Shown in pieces: positions 8,899 through 16,962 of a stretch of DNA of 64,000 nt. Each line of letters opens with the position of its first letter. The stretch's first letter is position 1. Source of the DNA: JAFGOG01 sp034429215 (GTDB lineage: Bacteria; Chloroflexota; Anaerolineae; JAAYZQ01); NCBI GenBank assembly GCA_034429215.1, contig DAOUGI010000103.1, forward strand, positions 1 to 64,000, given 5' to 3'. The notes beneath the pieces were generated by a model that was given only the letters and a program-made list of their open reading frames with translations, did not search any database and had not been told where the DNA came from. The position numbers and the translations under genes were made by a program.

Positions 8899-9180
8899 TT
8901 ACAGCTTTCCAAACCACATCAGCACGCCCATAATGACAAACAGCACGGCGGCGATCTTGTGCAGCACCGCCTCGGGGATCACGCGGGTTATTAGCTCGCC
9001 GCCCAGGACGCCGATCAGAGTGACGCACGCCAGGGCCAGCGTGGCGCCGAGAAAGACCCACAGCGGCATTTTGTGCTTGGCGGTCATAGTGATGACGGCC
9101 AGTTGTGTCTTGTCGCCAAGCTCGGCGACAAAGAGCAGGGCAAAGGTGCTGAGAAAAACCTTCAATCCTTCAGACATCAT
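8899..9180 (-). CDS. UPF0016/GDT1 (TMEM165) family transporter, single-repeat form
   Basis: A 93-aa membrane protein with three predicted helices and the family signature ELGDKTQ (residues 20-26) in the first. Full-length GDT1/MntX-type proteins carry two such units and export manganese or exchange calcium and manganese. Half-size prokaryotic forms probably assemble as dimers or with a second half-protein; no partner is adjacent. AGGAG precedes the ATG pair at 9180/9177, so either methionine could be used. The MBL hydrolase gene upstream ends 17 bases away, suggesting cotranscription. Confidence 0.88.
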   Translation of the reverse strand: MMSEGLKVFLSTFALLFVAELGDKTQLAVITMTAKHKMPLWVFLGATLALACVTLIGVLGGELITRVIPEAVLHKIAAVLFVIMGVLMWFGKL

Positions 9181-9197
9181 TGTCTCCTATAGTGTGA

Positions 9198-9887
9198 TTA
9201 GCGCACCCACCAGCGGAGCTGGAAGCGGGCCGGATAGATCTGGTCGAGCTTGTCGCCGGGAAAAGGATCGCCGTGTCCGACATAGACGGTGCGCGGCTTG
9301 AGCGCCCGGACGCGCTCGCAGCTCAGCCGCCAGGCGTGGCGGTCAGAGAGGTAGATCGGCTGGCTGGGCACGGCATAGTTGACGAACAGATCCCCGAGCA
9401 AAATATCGCCTTCGCCGGTGACGACGGCCAGCGACCCCGGTGCATGGCCGGGCACGGCCATCAGCCGGGCATCGAGGCCATAGGGCGACAGGACAGCGCC
9501 CTCGTCGAGCAGCAGGTCGGCTTGTAGGGGCGCCATGCGGGCCAGCGGCGACAGCAGCAGGTAGGTCCAGCGCATCAGGCTGCCTTGCAGCGTCTGGGCC
9601 GGGGGCAGCGCGTTGCGCCGCTCCCGGCTAAAGCCCGGGGCGATCGGATGGGCCGCCACCGGCGCGCGGCACCAGGCCTTGACGGCGGAGACTGCGCCGT
9701 AATGATCCAAGTGGCCGTGGGTGACCAGGATCAGCCGCACCTGCTCGGGCGGGATACCCAGGCCGGTCATCCTGTCGATGATCGCCGGCGCGCTGCCCGG
9801 CGGACCGGGGTCGATCAGCACCACCCCGGCGGTCCCCTCTAGCAGGTAACAGTTTGTCCCTCGAACCGGAAGTTGCTCAATTCGCAT
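9198..9887 (-). CDS. MBL-fold metallo-hydrolase
   Basis: A 229-aa metallo-beta-lactamase-fold hydrolase, glyoxalase II-like in length. Metal ligands are visible in THGHLDHYG, then in VPGHAPGSLAV and in VYVGHGDPFPG near the C-terminus. Such proteins act on thioesters, lactones or phosphodiesters; the substrate cannot be inferred. The ATG at 9887 has AGGAG nine bases upstream. It overlaps nothing and lies 17 bases before the UPF0016 gene in the same direction. Confidence 0.85.
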   Translation of the reverse strand: MRIEQLPVRGTNCYLLEGTAGVVLIDPGPPGSAPAIIDRMTGLGIPPEQVRLILVTHGHLDHYGAVSAVKAWCRAPVAAHPIAPGFSRERRNALPPAQTLQGSLMRWTYLLLSPLARMAPLQADLLLDEGAVLSPYGLDARLMAVPGHAPGSLAVVTGEGDILLGDLFVNYAVPSQPIYLSDRHAWRLSCERVRALKPRTVYVGHGDPFPGDKLDQIYPARFQLRWWVR

Positions 9888-9992
9888 GGCAAGTTGCTCC
9901 TAACACAGATCTTGGCAATGCCCGCCATTGTATCATGGAGCTGCGGCTGCGCCAACTGAGGAGATCGCCATAGAACAGGTAGAAGGAAGGCG

Positions 9993-11819
9993 TCAAGGCA
10001 GTTCCAAGGTTTCAGGCTGTTCCGCCTGGTCTGGGACCTGGTCAGCCTCAGCCTGAGGAGACGGCAGCACAAGCTCTGTGGCCGATGGACGGCCGGACAG
10101 CTCGGCTCGGATGCGATCCCGCTCACGGTCGATCTGATCAGGGCTTGCGCCCAATTGACGGAGCACGTGCTCGGTCATGGTCAGCGCCACTTCGCCCTCG
10201 CCGGCAACAACAACATCGGCTCCGGCGCGGTACAGGGCCGGAACTTGCCGCAGATAGCTCTCCCGCGCAAACACCTGGATCTTGGGGTTGAGCTCGCGCG
10301 CCAGCCGGATCGCCTCTTGGCTGTCGGTCATCCGAGGAGTAAGCATCAAGGCAGCGGCGCCTTCCACCCCGGCTTCAAGCAACGTCTCTCTATGAGTGAC
10401 GTCGCCATAGACCGACCGCATCCCTTCCGCGCGCAGCCGCCGAATTGTGTTCATGTTCAGCTCGATCACGGTCGGTTCGATTTCGTTTTCCCGGAGCAGC
10501 CGGACCAACGTAGAGCCGATCGGGCCATATCCGACCACGATGGCCTGGCCCTGTGCGGTGGCATCCGGAGCCGTCATGTCCTGGGGATGCCGAGACCACT
10601 CCCTCCTCGAGCGTGCGTTCAGCCGGCGCCAGAGACGGGGGGAACGCTTGGCATGCTCTTCCAGGCGGTTGTACAGCCGATAGAGAAGAGGGTTCAGGCT
10701 TATGGAGATGATCGAGGCAGCGATTAGCGCGTTGGTCGCATCCTCCGGCAGAATGCCCAACTCCCGGCCCATGGCGGCGAGGATGAACGAAAACTCTCCG
10801 ATCTGCGCCAGGGCGCCGGCCACCCCCAGCCCGGTGCGCAAGGGATGGCCCAACAGCAGCACGATTACCAGCGCCGCGAGCGGCTTTCCCAGGAGAATGA
10901 TGCCCAGCGTAGCAGCCACCAGCCCTGGCGATTGCAGCAGGTAAGCAGGGTCGAAGAGCATCCCCACCGAGACGAAAAAGAGGACGGCGAACGCATCTCG
11001 CATGGGCAGGGCTTCCGCCGCAGCCCGCGAGCTAAAGTCTGACTGTCCCACGACCATCCCGGCCAGAAACGCTCCCAGCGCCATCGACACACCGAATAAC
11101 TCGGCCGAGCCTACCGCCACCCCCAATGCCAGAGCCAGGACGGCCAGCGTGAAAAGCTCGCGCGAGCGCGTTGCCGCCACGCGGGCGAGCAGCCAGGGAA
11201 AAAGCCGCGTGCCACCGTACATTACGAATACCACCAGCAGGCCGATCTTGAGCAGGGACCCGCCCAGAGCCAGCGCCACGCCGCCCGCCTCCACCGCACC
11301 GGTCCGGAAGATGACCGGCATCAGGACCAACACCAAAACGCTGAACAGGTCCTCGACGACCAGCCAGCCGATGGCAATGTGGCCCGTTGGGGTGTGTAAT
11401 TCGTTGTTGTCGCTGAGAACCCGCAGCAGGACCACCGTGCTCGCCACAGATAACGCCAGGCCGAACACTATGCCCGCCGGCCAACCCCAGCCGATCGACA
11501 CGGCCACCAAGCAGCCCAGCAACGTCGCTGCCAGGCTCTGGCCCACGGCGCCCGGTAAGGCCACCCGCCGCACTGCCAACAGATCATTAAAGTGGAAATG
11601 GAGCCCAACGCCAAACATGAGGAGGATGACGCCAATTTCGGCAAGCTGCTCCGCCAGCTCGGTGTTGGCCACAAAGCCGGGCGTGGCCGGCCCCACGAGA
11701 ACCCCTGCCAACAGGTAGCCGACAATGGGCGACAACCCCAGGCGCTGTGTAATGTAGCCCAGGAGCAGCGCCCCGGTCAAGCCTGCCGTAATGGTCAAAA
11801 TCAGGTCAGTGTTGTGCAT
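9993..11819 (-). CDS. CPA2-type monovalent cation:proton antiporter with TrkA-N domain
   Basis: A 608-aa KefB/YbaL-like protein. About 12 hydrophobic helices fill the first two thirds, followed by an RCK/TrkA-N nucleotide-binding domain (IVVGYGPIGSTLVRLLREN, then VIELN and YGDVTHRETLLEAG). Such proteins exchange K+ or Na+ for protons, gated by the cytoplasmic nucleotide-sensing domain. The open frame continues upstream, but the start at 11819 is preferred: MHNTDLILTITAGLTGALLLGY is a normal first helix, and the start lies 2 bases after the stop of the ZIP gene, implying translational coupling. Confidence 0.9.
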   Translation of the reverse strand: MHNTDLILTITAGLTGALLLGYITQRLGLSPIVGYLLAGVLVGPATPGFVANTELAEQLAEIGVILLMFGVGLHFHFNDLLAVRRVALPGAVGQSLAATLLGCLVAVSIGWGWPAGIVFGLALSVASTVVLLRVLSDNNELHTPTGHIAIGWLVVEDLFSVLVLVLMPVIFRTGAVEAGGVALALGGSLLKIGLLVVFVMYGGTRLFPWLLARVAATRSRELFTLAVLALALGVAVGSAELFGVSMALGAFLAGMVVGQSDFSSRAAAEALPMRDAFAVLFFVSVGMLFDPAYLLQSPGLVAATLGIILLGKPLAALVIVLLLGHPLRTGLGVAGALAQIGEFSFILAAMGRELGILPEDATNALIAASIISISLNPLLYRLYNRLEEHAKRSPRLWRRLNARSRREWSRHPQDMTAPDATAQGQAIVVGYGPIGSTLVRLLRENEIEPTVIELNMNTIRRLRAEGMRSVYGDVTHRETLLEAGVEGAAALMLTPRMTDSQEAIRLARELNPKIQVFARESYLRQVPALYRAGADVVVAGEGEVALTMTEHVLRQLGASPDQIDRERDRIRAELSGRPSATELVLPSPQAEADQVPDQAEQPETLELP

Positions 11820-11821
11820 TA

Positions 11822-12637
11822 CTAACCCAAGGCCACGTCCAGGGTCATCATGATGGCAAAGCCAAGCATGGCGCCCAGCGTGGAAATGTCCGAGTTCTTG
11901 GATAGCTGCGATTCGGGGATCAGCTCCTCGACGACGACATAGATCATGGCCCCGGCGGCAAAGGCCAGGGCATAGGGCAGGATCGGCCTGATGAGGAGAA
12001 CCGCCGCCGCCCCCGCCACGCCGGCCAGCGGCTCGACCATCCCCGACAGTTGCCCGTACCAAAAGCTCTTCAGCCGAGAGAAACCTTCCCGGCGCAGGGG
12101 GATCGACACCGCCGCGCCCTCGGGAAAGTTCTGCAGGCCGATGCCCAGTGCCAGGGCTATGGCGGCCGCCAGCGAAGCTGAGGGCAGTTGGGCGCCCGCG
12201 GCGCCAAAGGCCACGCCGACGGCCAGCCCTTCGGGGATGTTGTGCATGGTGATGGCCAGCACCAGGAGAACGCTGCGCTGCCAACCGGTGTGGATACCCT
12301 CGGCCTGTTCCATCGCGAGCCCGGCATGCAGGTGAGGCAGGACCCGATCCACTCCATATAGAAACGCCCCACCCAGCAAGAAACCAACCGTAGCGGGAAG
12401 CCAGGGCGGCATGCCCGATTCGGCGGCCATTTCGATAGCCGGAGCCAGGAGCGACCAGAAGCTGGCGGCGATCATCACTCCGGCGGCAAAGCCCAGCATG
12501 GCGTCCAGGACGCGGCGGTTGATGCTCTTGAAAGTGAATACGGACGCGGAGCCCAGGGCCGTCAGGAACCAGGTAAAGCCGGTAGCTAACAGAGCTTGAA
12601 GGACCGGATTCAGATTGGCGAGACCTGCAGTGGGCAT
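11822..12637 (-). CDS. ZIP family divalent metal transporter (GufA/ZupT-like)
   Basis: A 271-aa inner-membrane metal transporter. The helix IV signature is HNIPEGLAVGVAFG and the helix V signature NFPEGAAVSIPL, where the residue before Asn is Gln instead of His. ZIP proteins bring Zn2+, Fe2+ or Mn2+ into the cytoplasm. It is first in a two-gene unit with the antiporter, behind a TTGGGA-17-TATAAT promoter and a strong GGGGAGGG ribosome site. Confidence 0.92.
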   Translation of the reverse strand: MPTAGLANLNPVLQALLATGFTWFLTALGSASVFTFKSINRRVLDAMLGFAAGVMIAASFWSLLAPAIEMAAESGMPPWLPATVGFLLGGAFLYGVDRVLPHLHAGLAMEQAEGIHTGWQRSVLLVLAITMHNIPEGLAVGVAFGAAGAQLPSASLAAAIALALGIGLQNFPEGAAVSIPLRREGFSRLKSFWYGQLSGMVEPLAGVAGAAAVLLIRPILPYALAFAAGAMIYVVVEELIPESQLSKNSDISTLGAMLGFAIMMTLDVALG

Positions 12638-12669
12638 GGCTGCCCTCCCCTCGATAGTTGTCGCGGACT

Positions 12670-12698
12670 ATTATACAAGAGACCTACCAGGTTCCCAA
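12670..12698 (-). promoter_or_regulatory. Promoter of ZIP-antiporter unit
   Basis: TTGGGA (12693-12698), 17 bases, TATAAT (12670-12675) on the minus strand. Confidence 0.65.
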
Positions 12699-12724
12699 AC
12701 CTCAGGCCCGCTGTGATCCGGCTC

Positions 12725-12753
12725 TTGCCATATTTGGGCCTGTGTGGTAAAGT
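12725..12753 (+). promoter_or_regulatory. Promoter giving a near-leaderless radical SAM transcript
   Basis: TTGCCA (12725-12730), 17 bases, TAAAGT (12748-12753). Transcription would begin within a base or two of the ATG at 12761, and no ribosome site is evident upstream. Confidence 0.55.
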
Positions 12754-12760
12754 CTGGTCC

Positions 12761-13840
12761 ATGCTAGAGCTTTTGCCCAGGCTGCCGCTCTATGGGAGCT
12801 TTTACCGTTTTGGCCGCCCCCAGATGCTGCCGTTCAGCCTCGTCGCCAGCGTCAGTTACCGCTGCAACAGCAGGTGCCAGACGTGCAACGTCTGGCAGCG
12901 CGACAGCGACGAGATGACCGCCGCCGAGTGGCGGCAGGTCTTTGCCCACCTTGGCCGGGCGCCTTTCTACCTGACCTTCACCGGCGGTGAGCCCTTCCTG
13001 CGGGCCGATCTGCCCGAGCTGGTCATCGCCGGCGCAGAGCTGTGCCGGCCGGGCGTCATCACCATCCCGACAAACGGACTGCTGACCGGACGGATCGTCG
13101 ACTATACCGGCCAAATCTGCGCTGCTGCGCCCTGGTCGAAGATCGGCCTCAACCTGTCGCTCGATGGGGTTGGGTCAGAGCACGACGAGATCCGCAGCGT
13201 GCCCGGCAATTGGAAGCGGGCAATGGAGACGTGGCAGGGGCTCAAGGAGCTGCAAGCCGGGCACAGGAATCTGGTGCTGAGCGTCCACACCGTTGTCTCT
13301 CGCTTGAACGTAAGGCGCATCCGCGACATCGTCGAAGGCCTGGCCTCCCTGGAGCCCGATTCCTACATCACCGAAGTGGCCGAAGAACGGGTGGAGCTGG
13401 GGACGGTGGGCTGGGAGATCACGCCATCCCCTGAAGAATATAGCCCTGTCGCCGACTATCTTTCGGCGCGGGCCAGGGCGGCGCCGGCAAAAGGGCTGGC
13501 CCGCCTCACCCAGGCTTTTCGCGCCCAATACTACCAGCTTGCCAAGCGGATCCTACAGGAGCAGCGACAGGTCATCCCCTGCCAGGCCGGCTGGGCCAGC
13601 GGCCACATCGCTCCAGACGGCGATGTGTGGACCTGCTGCGTCCGGGCCGAGCCGGTCGGCAACCTGCGCCAGACCGGTTACGACCTGCAGCCGATCTGGT
13701 CCGAGCAGGTTGGCGAGATAAAGCGACTGCGAAAGAGTATCGCCGGCGGCGAGTGCGCCTGCCCGATGGCCAACGCCAGTTACGCCAACATGCTCCTCCA
13801 CCCACCGACGATCACGCGAGTGGCCGGGCAGATGTGGTGA
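12761..13840 (+). CDS. Radical SAM protein with SPASM-type C-terminus
   Basis: A 359-aa radical SAM enzyme. The [4Fe-4S]-SAM motif is CNSRCQTC (Cys35, 39, 42), followed by the SAM-contacting TFTGGEPFL. The C-terminal part carries SPASM-like cysteines (IPCQAGWASGHIAPDGDVWTCC, then GECACPMAN) for auxiliary clusters. The product is unknown; SPASM proteins modify peptides, or in other branches sugars or lipids, and no precursor peptide gene is visible nearby. The frame is open from 12596, but the start at 12761 fits the promoter and begins the protein with MLELLPRLPLYG. Confidence 0.85.
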   Translation: MLELLPRLPLYGSFYRFGRPQMLPFSLVASVSYRCNSRCQTCNVWQRDSDEMTAAEWRQVFAHLGRAPFYLTFTGGEPFLRADLPELVIAGAELCRPGVITIPTNGLLTGRIVDYTGQICAAAPWSKIGLNLSLDGVGSEHDEIRSVPGNWKRAMETWQGLKELQAGHRNLVLSVHTVVSRLNVRRIRDIVEGLASLEPDSYITEVAEERVELGTVGWEITPSPEEYSPVADYLSARARAAPAKGLARLTQAFRAQYYQLAKRILQEQRQVIPCQAGWASGHIAPDGDVWTCCVRAEPVGNLRQTGYDLQPIWSEQVGEIKRLRKSIAGGECACPMANASYANMLLHPPTITRVAGQMW

Positions 13841-13861
13841 TTGCCCGTTCTTGTCAGGCAT

Positions 13862-13890
13862 TTGCCAAGGCCGCCAAACGATGGTATCAT
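13862..13890 (+). promoter_or_regulatory. Promoter of the BMC operon
   Basis: TTGCCA (13862-13867), 17 bases, TATCAT (13885-13890), about 30 bases before the first gene at 13920. No comparable internal promoter was seen up to 21 kb. Confidence 0.6.
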
Positions 13891-13919
13891 ACCGGCAGAG
13901 GTGGGCACCGGAGTAGTGT

Positions 13920-15038
13920 ATGATCCGCAGAGTCATCCTGGCACTTCTGACGCTGTTGCTGACACTGGCCGCCGGATTGATGACGGCCCTTTTCATTTTC
14001 CGCGTCGCCACCCCGGCCGAGTTCGAGCAGGCCGCGGCCAGCCGGCCCGTGACCCTGCCCCGCGACGAGGCAGCGCACCTTAACGCAAGAAATGAATGGT
14101 GGTACTATACCGGCTTCTTGAGCGGGGAAGACGGCCGGCACTACGGGTTTGAGCTGGTCTTTTTCAAGGCGTTTGCGCCTGCCGCGGCAAAGATTAACAA
14201 TATCCTGCCGATCAACTGGGTCAGCAACCCGGTGTACGTGGCTCACTTTGCCGTGAGCGATCCAGCGGCCGGCAGCCACGTCTTTTTCGAGCAGTCCAAC
14301 TTGCCGCAGTTCTGGAGCGCGAGCGCCAAGGAAGATCGGCACGCGGTATGGAACGGCAAGTGGGGGGCGTCGGGCAGCGGGGGACAGCACTATCTGCAGG
14401 CGAAAGCCGGGAGCTATGCTCTGTGGCTCGACCTGGATTCAGCCAAACCGGCCGCGCTGCACGGCCCAGGGGGCGCCGGCGTTGTAGAGATGGGCCAGGC
14501 CGGCACGTCGTACTATTATTCCTACACCGACCTGCAGGGTGTGGGCCTGCTGACCGTGGACGGCGTCCGGCAGACCGTGAATGCCACCGCCTGGATGGAC
14601 CATCAGTGGGGTAGCTGGGATGGCCACGACAACTCTACCAAATGGGATTGGTTTAGCCTGCGGCTGGACGACGGCAATCAAACAATGTTGTTCAGCTTCC
14701 GTGACGAGGACGGCGAGGCCCAATCTCAATCCAGCGGCACCTGGATCGACCCGGATGGGACAACCCACCACCTGCAAGCCGGCGATTTCGACGTGCAGGT
14801 ACTGGACCGGTGGACAAGCCCCGGCACCGGCGCGACCTATCCGGTCAAGTGGGCCGTAGCGGTACCCGATTTCGGTCTGCAGGTGACGGTAGAAGCGACC
14901 TTTCCTGAACAGGAGATGGCCGTGCAGCTCACGCCGCTGTATTGGGAAGGAAGCGTAACGGTGACCGGAACGGCCAGCGGCAACGGGTTTGTCGAGATGA
15001 CCGGCTATGGGCCAGGATGCGTCCACTGCAGCCAATGA
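13920..15038 (+). CDS. AttH/CrtC-like lipocalin-fold protein, exported
   Basis: A 372-aa protein with an N-terminal signal or anchor helix (VILALLTLLLTLAAGLMTALF). The body has the AttH/hydroxyneurosporene synthase (CrtC) family marks NEWWYYTGFLSG, YGFELVFFKAF and WMDHQWGSW. CrtC hydrates carotenoids, but most relatives are uncharacterised 'lipocalin-like' proteins, and no carotenoid genes are here. Its TGA overlaps the start of the PduS-like gene (ATGA), so it is translationally coupled to microcompartment genes, which is unexpected for an exported protein. Ribosome site GGAG six bases upstream. Confidence 0.75.
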   Translation: MIRRVILALLTLLLTLAAGLMTALFIFRVATPAEFEQAAASRPVTLPRDEAAHLNARNEWWYYTGFLSGEDGRHYGFELVFFKAFAPAAAKINNILPINWVSNPVYVAHFAVSDPAAGSHVFFEQSNLPQFWSASAKEDRHAVWNGKWGASGSGGQHYLQAKAGSYALWLDLDSAKPAALHGPGGAGVVEMGQAGTSYYYSYTDLQGVGLLTVDGVRQTVNATAWMDHQWGSWDGHDNSTKWDWFSLRLDDGNQTMLFSFRDEDGEAQSQSSGTWIDPDGTTHHLQAGDFDVQVLDRWTSPGTGATYPVKWAVAVPDFGLQVTVEATFPEQEMAVQLTPLYWEGSVTVTGTASGNGFVEMTGYGPGCVHCSQ

Positions 15039-16432
15039 GCCAGCCGATGGGCCAAGACCTGGTCGAAGCGGTCAAAGCAGCCGGAGTGATCGGCGCGGGG
15101 GGAGCAGGGTTTCCAACCCACGTCAAGCTCGCCGCCCGCGTGGATACCGTCATCGCTAACGGCGCCGAATGCGACCCGCTGCTGCAGTGCGATCAGCGGT
15201 TGATGGAATGTCGCGCTGCGGAAATAGTGCACGGGCTGCGGCTGGCTATGGAAGCCACCGGGGCGATGCGGGGCATCCTGGCCTTGAAAAAGGATTACAG
15301 GAAGGCCATGGCCGCATTGCAGCGGGCCGTATCCGCTGCGCTCAAGGGGGCCGGCAGCCAACCGGATCTGAGCTTGCACCTGTTGGACAGCCGCTACCCG
15401 GCCGGCGACGAGTTCGTGCTGGTCTACGAGACGACGGGCCGGCTGGTGCCGGAAGCCGGGCTGCCGCTGCAGGTTGGCTGCCTGGTTCAGAACGTGCAGA
15501 CGTTGTTTAACATCCATCAGGCTGCCACAGGCCATCCGGTTACCCACCGCCTGCTGACAGTGACCGGCGCCGTGACACGGCCGGTCACGTTGTGGGCCCC
15601 GGTGGGCACGCCCATGCGCGATGTGCTGGCGTGGGCCGGCGGAATCCGGCCTGCCAGTTGGTCACAGCGCACCGGGCAAGATTACACCGTCGTGGCCGGC
15701 GGGCCGATGATGGGCCAGGTGCCTGCCAACCTTGACCAGCCTGTGACCAAGATGACGAGCGGGTTGCTCGTTTTGCCCAACGACAACGTCGTCGTCCGCT
15801 ACCTGACCCGCTCCCGGAAATCGTGGGTGAGGCGAGGGATCTCAACCTGCGACCAGTGCCGGGACTGTACCGATCTGTGCCCGCGATACCTGCTGGGCCA
15901 CGATCTCAAGCCGCACGAGGTGATGCGGGCCATCAACTATGGGCTGGAACGGCCGGCCGGCAAAGTAACGGCGGCCATCTTGTGTTGCGAATGCCGGCTG
16001 TGTGAGGCCTATGCCTGCCCGCTGGAGCTATCGCCGATGTCTTATTACGTCGCGATCAAAGAACAGCTCAAGGCGCAGGGTTGGAGGCCCGAAAAGCGGC
16101 AGGACGGCGGCAGCCTGGAGCCCCATCCGATGCGCGATTGCCGGCTGGTGCCGACCCACCGGTTGATTGCCCGACTGGGGCTGACGGAATGGGAAGAGCA
16201 GGCATGCCCACTGGATGAGGCAGACTATCGTCCGGCGCGCGTGACGATACCACTGCGGCATCCACGCGGCATCGGCGTGCCTGCTGTGCCGGTTGTGGCG
16301 GCAGGCCAGAAGGTGGCAGCCGGCGATCCGATCGCCCTCATCCCAGATGGCAAGCTGGGGGCGAATGTGCACGCTTCGATCACAGGACGGGTGTCACAGG
16401 TGACTGAGACAATCGTCGAGATCACGGGATGA
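15035..16432 (+). CDS. pduS: PduS/RnfC-like iron-sulfur flavoprotein of a BMC
   Basis: A 465-aa homologue of PduS and RnfC. A glycine-rich NADH/FMN loop lies at the N-terminus (GVIGAGGAGFPTHVK), then the 51K-like and SLBB-like region (MMGQVPANLDQPV), two ferredoxin-type clusters (CDQCRDCTDLCP and CECRLCEAYACP) and a C-terminal sandwich-hybrid domain (ASITGRVSQVTETIVEITG). PduS passes electrons from NADH, classically to corrin cofactors, and binds the shell protein PduT; a PduT-like gene lies 1.7 kb downstream. I start at 15035, where ATG overlaps the previous stop. No B12-dependent dehydratase is in the window, so the electron acceptor is open. Confidence 0.88.
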   Translation: MSQPMGQDLVEAVKAAGVIGAGGAGFPTHVKLAARVDTVIANGAECDPLLQCDQRLMECRAAEIVHGLRLAMEATGAMRGILALKKDYRKAMAALQRAVSAALKGAGSQPDLSLHLLDSRYPAGDEFVLVYETTGRLVPEAGLPLQVGCLVQNVQTLFNIHQAATGHPVTHRLLTVTGAVTRPVTLWAPVGTPMRDVLAWAGGIRPASWSQRTGQDYTVVAGGPMMGQVPANLDQPVTKMTSGLLVLPNDNVVVRYLTRSRKSWVRRGISTCDQCRDCTDLCPRYLLGHDLKPHEVMRAINYGLERPAGKVTAAILCCECRLCEAYACPLELSPMSYYVAIKEQLKAQGWRPEKRQDGGSLEPHPMRDCRLVPTHRLIARLGLTEWEEQACPLDEADYRPARVTIPLRHPRGIGVPAVPVVAAGQKVAAGDPIALIPDGKLGANVHASITGRVSQVTETIVEITG

Positions 16433-16451
16433 GCAAGGCAGACTAGCGAAA

Positions 16452-16958
16452 ATGAGCAGCGTCCAATATGGTCGAGTAGCCCAGGCCGATTTCTTTACCA
16501 CGACCCACAGGATATCAGGTCAGGTAAATACCGGCCCCAAGCCGCTCAGCGATATGCTCAACGACAGATCCCTGTCATTCGTGATGGCGGTCAATGTGTA
16601 CGTCTCCCGGTTGCAGGAATCAGGCGAGATCGTCGCCCATGTGCCGGTGGCTTATCTATCGAAGGAAAACTTGAGTTTTGTCATCGTGGCAGCGCGAGAG
16701 ACGCGGCAAACCGAACGAAGCCGGTTTTCGACTCAAGAGCACAAGGCTCTCGTCACCCTGCCGTCTTTCGAGATCACGGGCAAGTTTTTAGGTCCACTGC
16801 GGGTTGATATGCAGGTGTTCTCACCGGCCGGTCTCGAGCCATTCATACTCCTGACAGAGGCGGCGGCCCAGATCGTGACCCTGCCGGAAGTGACCTTTTG
16901 CGGCGAGGCGATCCTGGTCAACGGGGCGCGGCTAGAGAGCTTTGGTCTGAGCGAGTAG
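16452..16958 (+). CDS. Unrecognised 168-aa protein in the BMC operon
   Basis: I do not recognise this protein. It has no signal peptide or membrane segment. It alternates beta strands (SLSFVMAVNVYVSRLQ, IVAHVPVAYLSKENLSFVIVAAR) with a charged loop (ETRQTERSRFSTQEH) and a second strand-rich half (FLGPLRVDMQVFSPAG, FILLTEAAAQIVTLPEVTF). This suggests a small beta-barrel or PilZ-like fold, which is a guess. It is 19 bases after the PduS-like gene and 4 bases before the receiver/ParA-like gene, so it belongs to the operon and could partner either. Only one cysteine is present, in VTFCGEA. Confidence 0.6.
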   Translation: MSSVQYGRVAQADFFTTTHRISGQVNTGPKPLSDMLNDRSLSFVMAVNVYVSRLQESGEIVAHVPVAYLSKENLSFVIVAARETRQTERSRFSTQEHKALVTLPSFEITGKFLGPLRVDMQVFSPAGLEPFILLTEAAAQIVTLPEVTFCGEAILVNGARLESFGLSE

Positions 16959-16962
16959 GATA

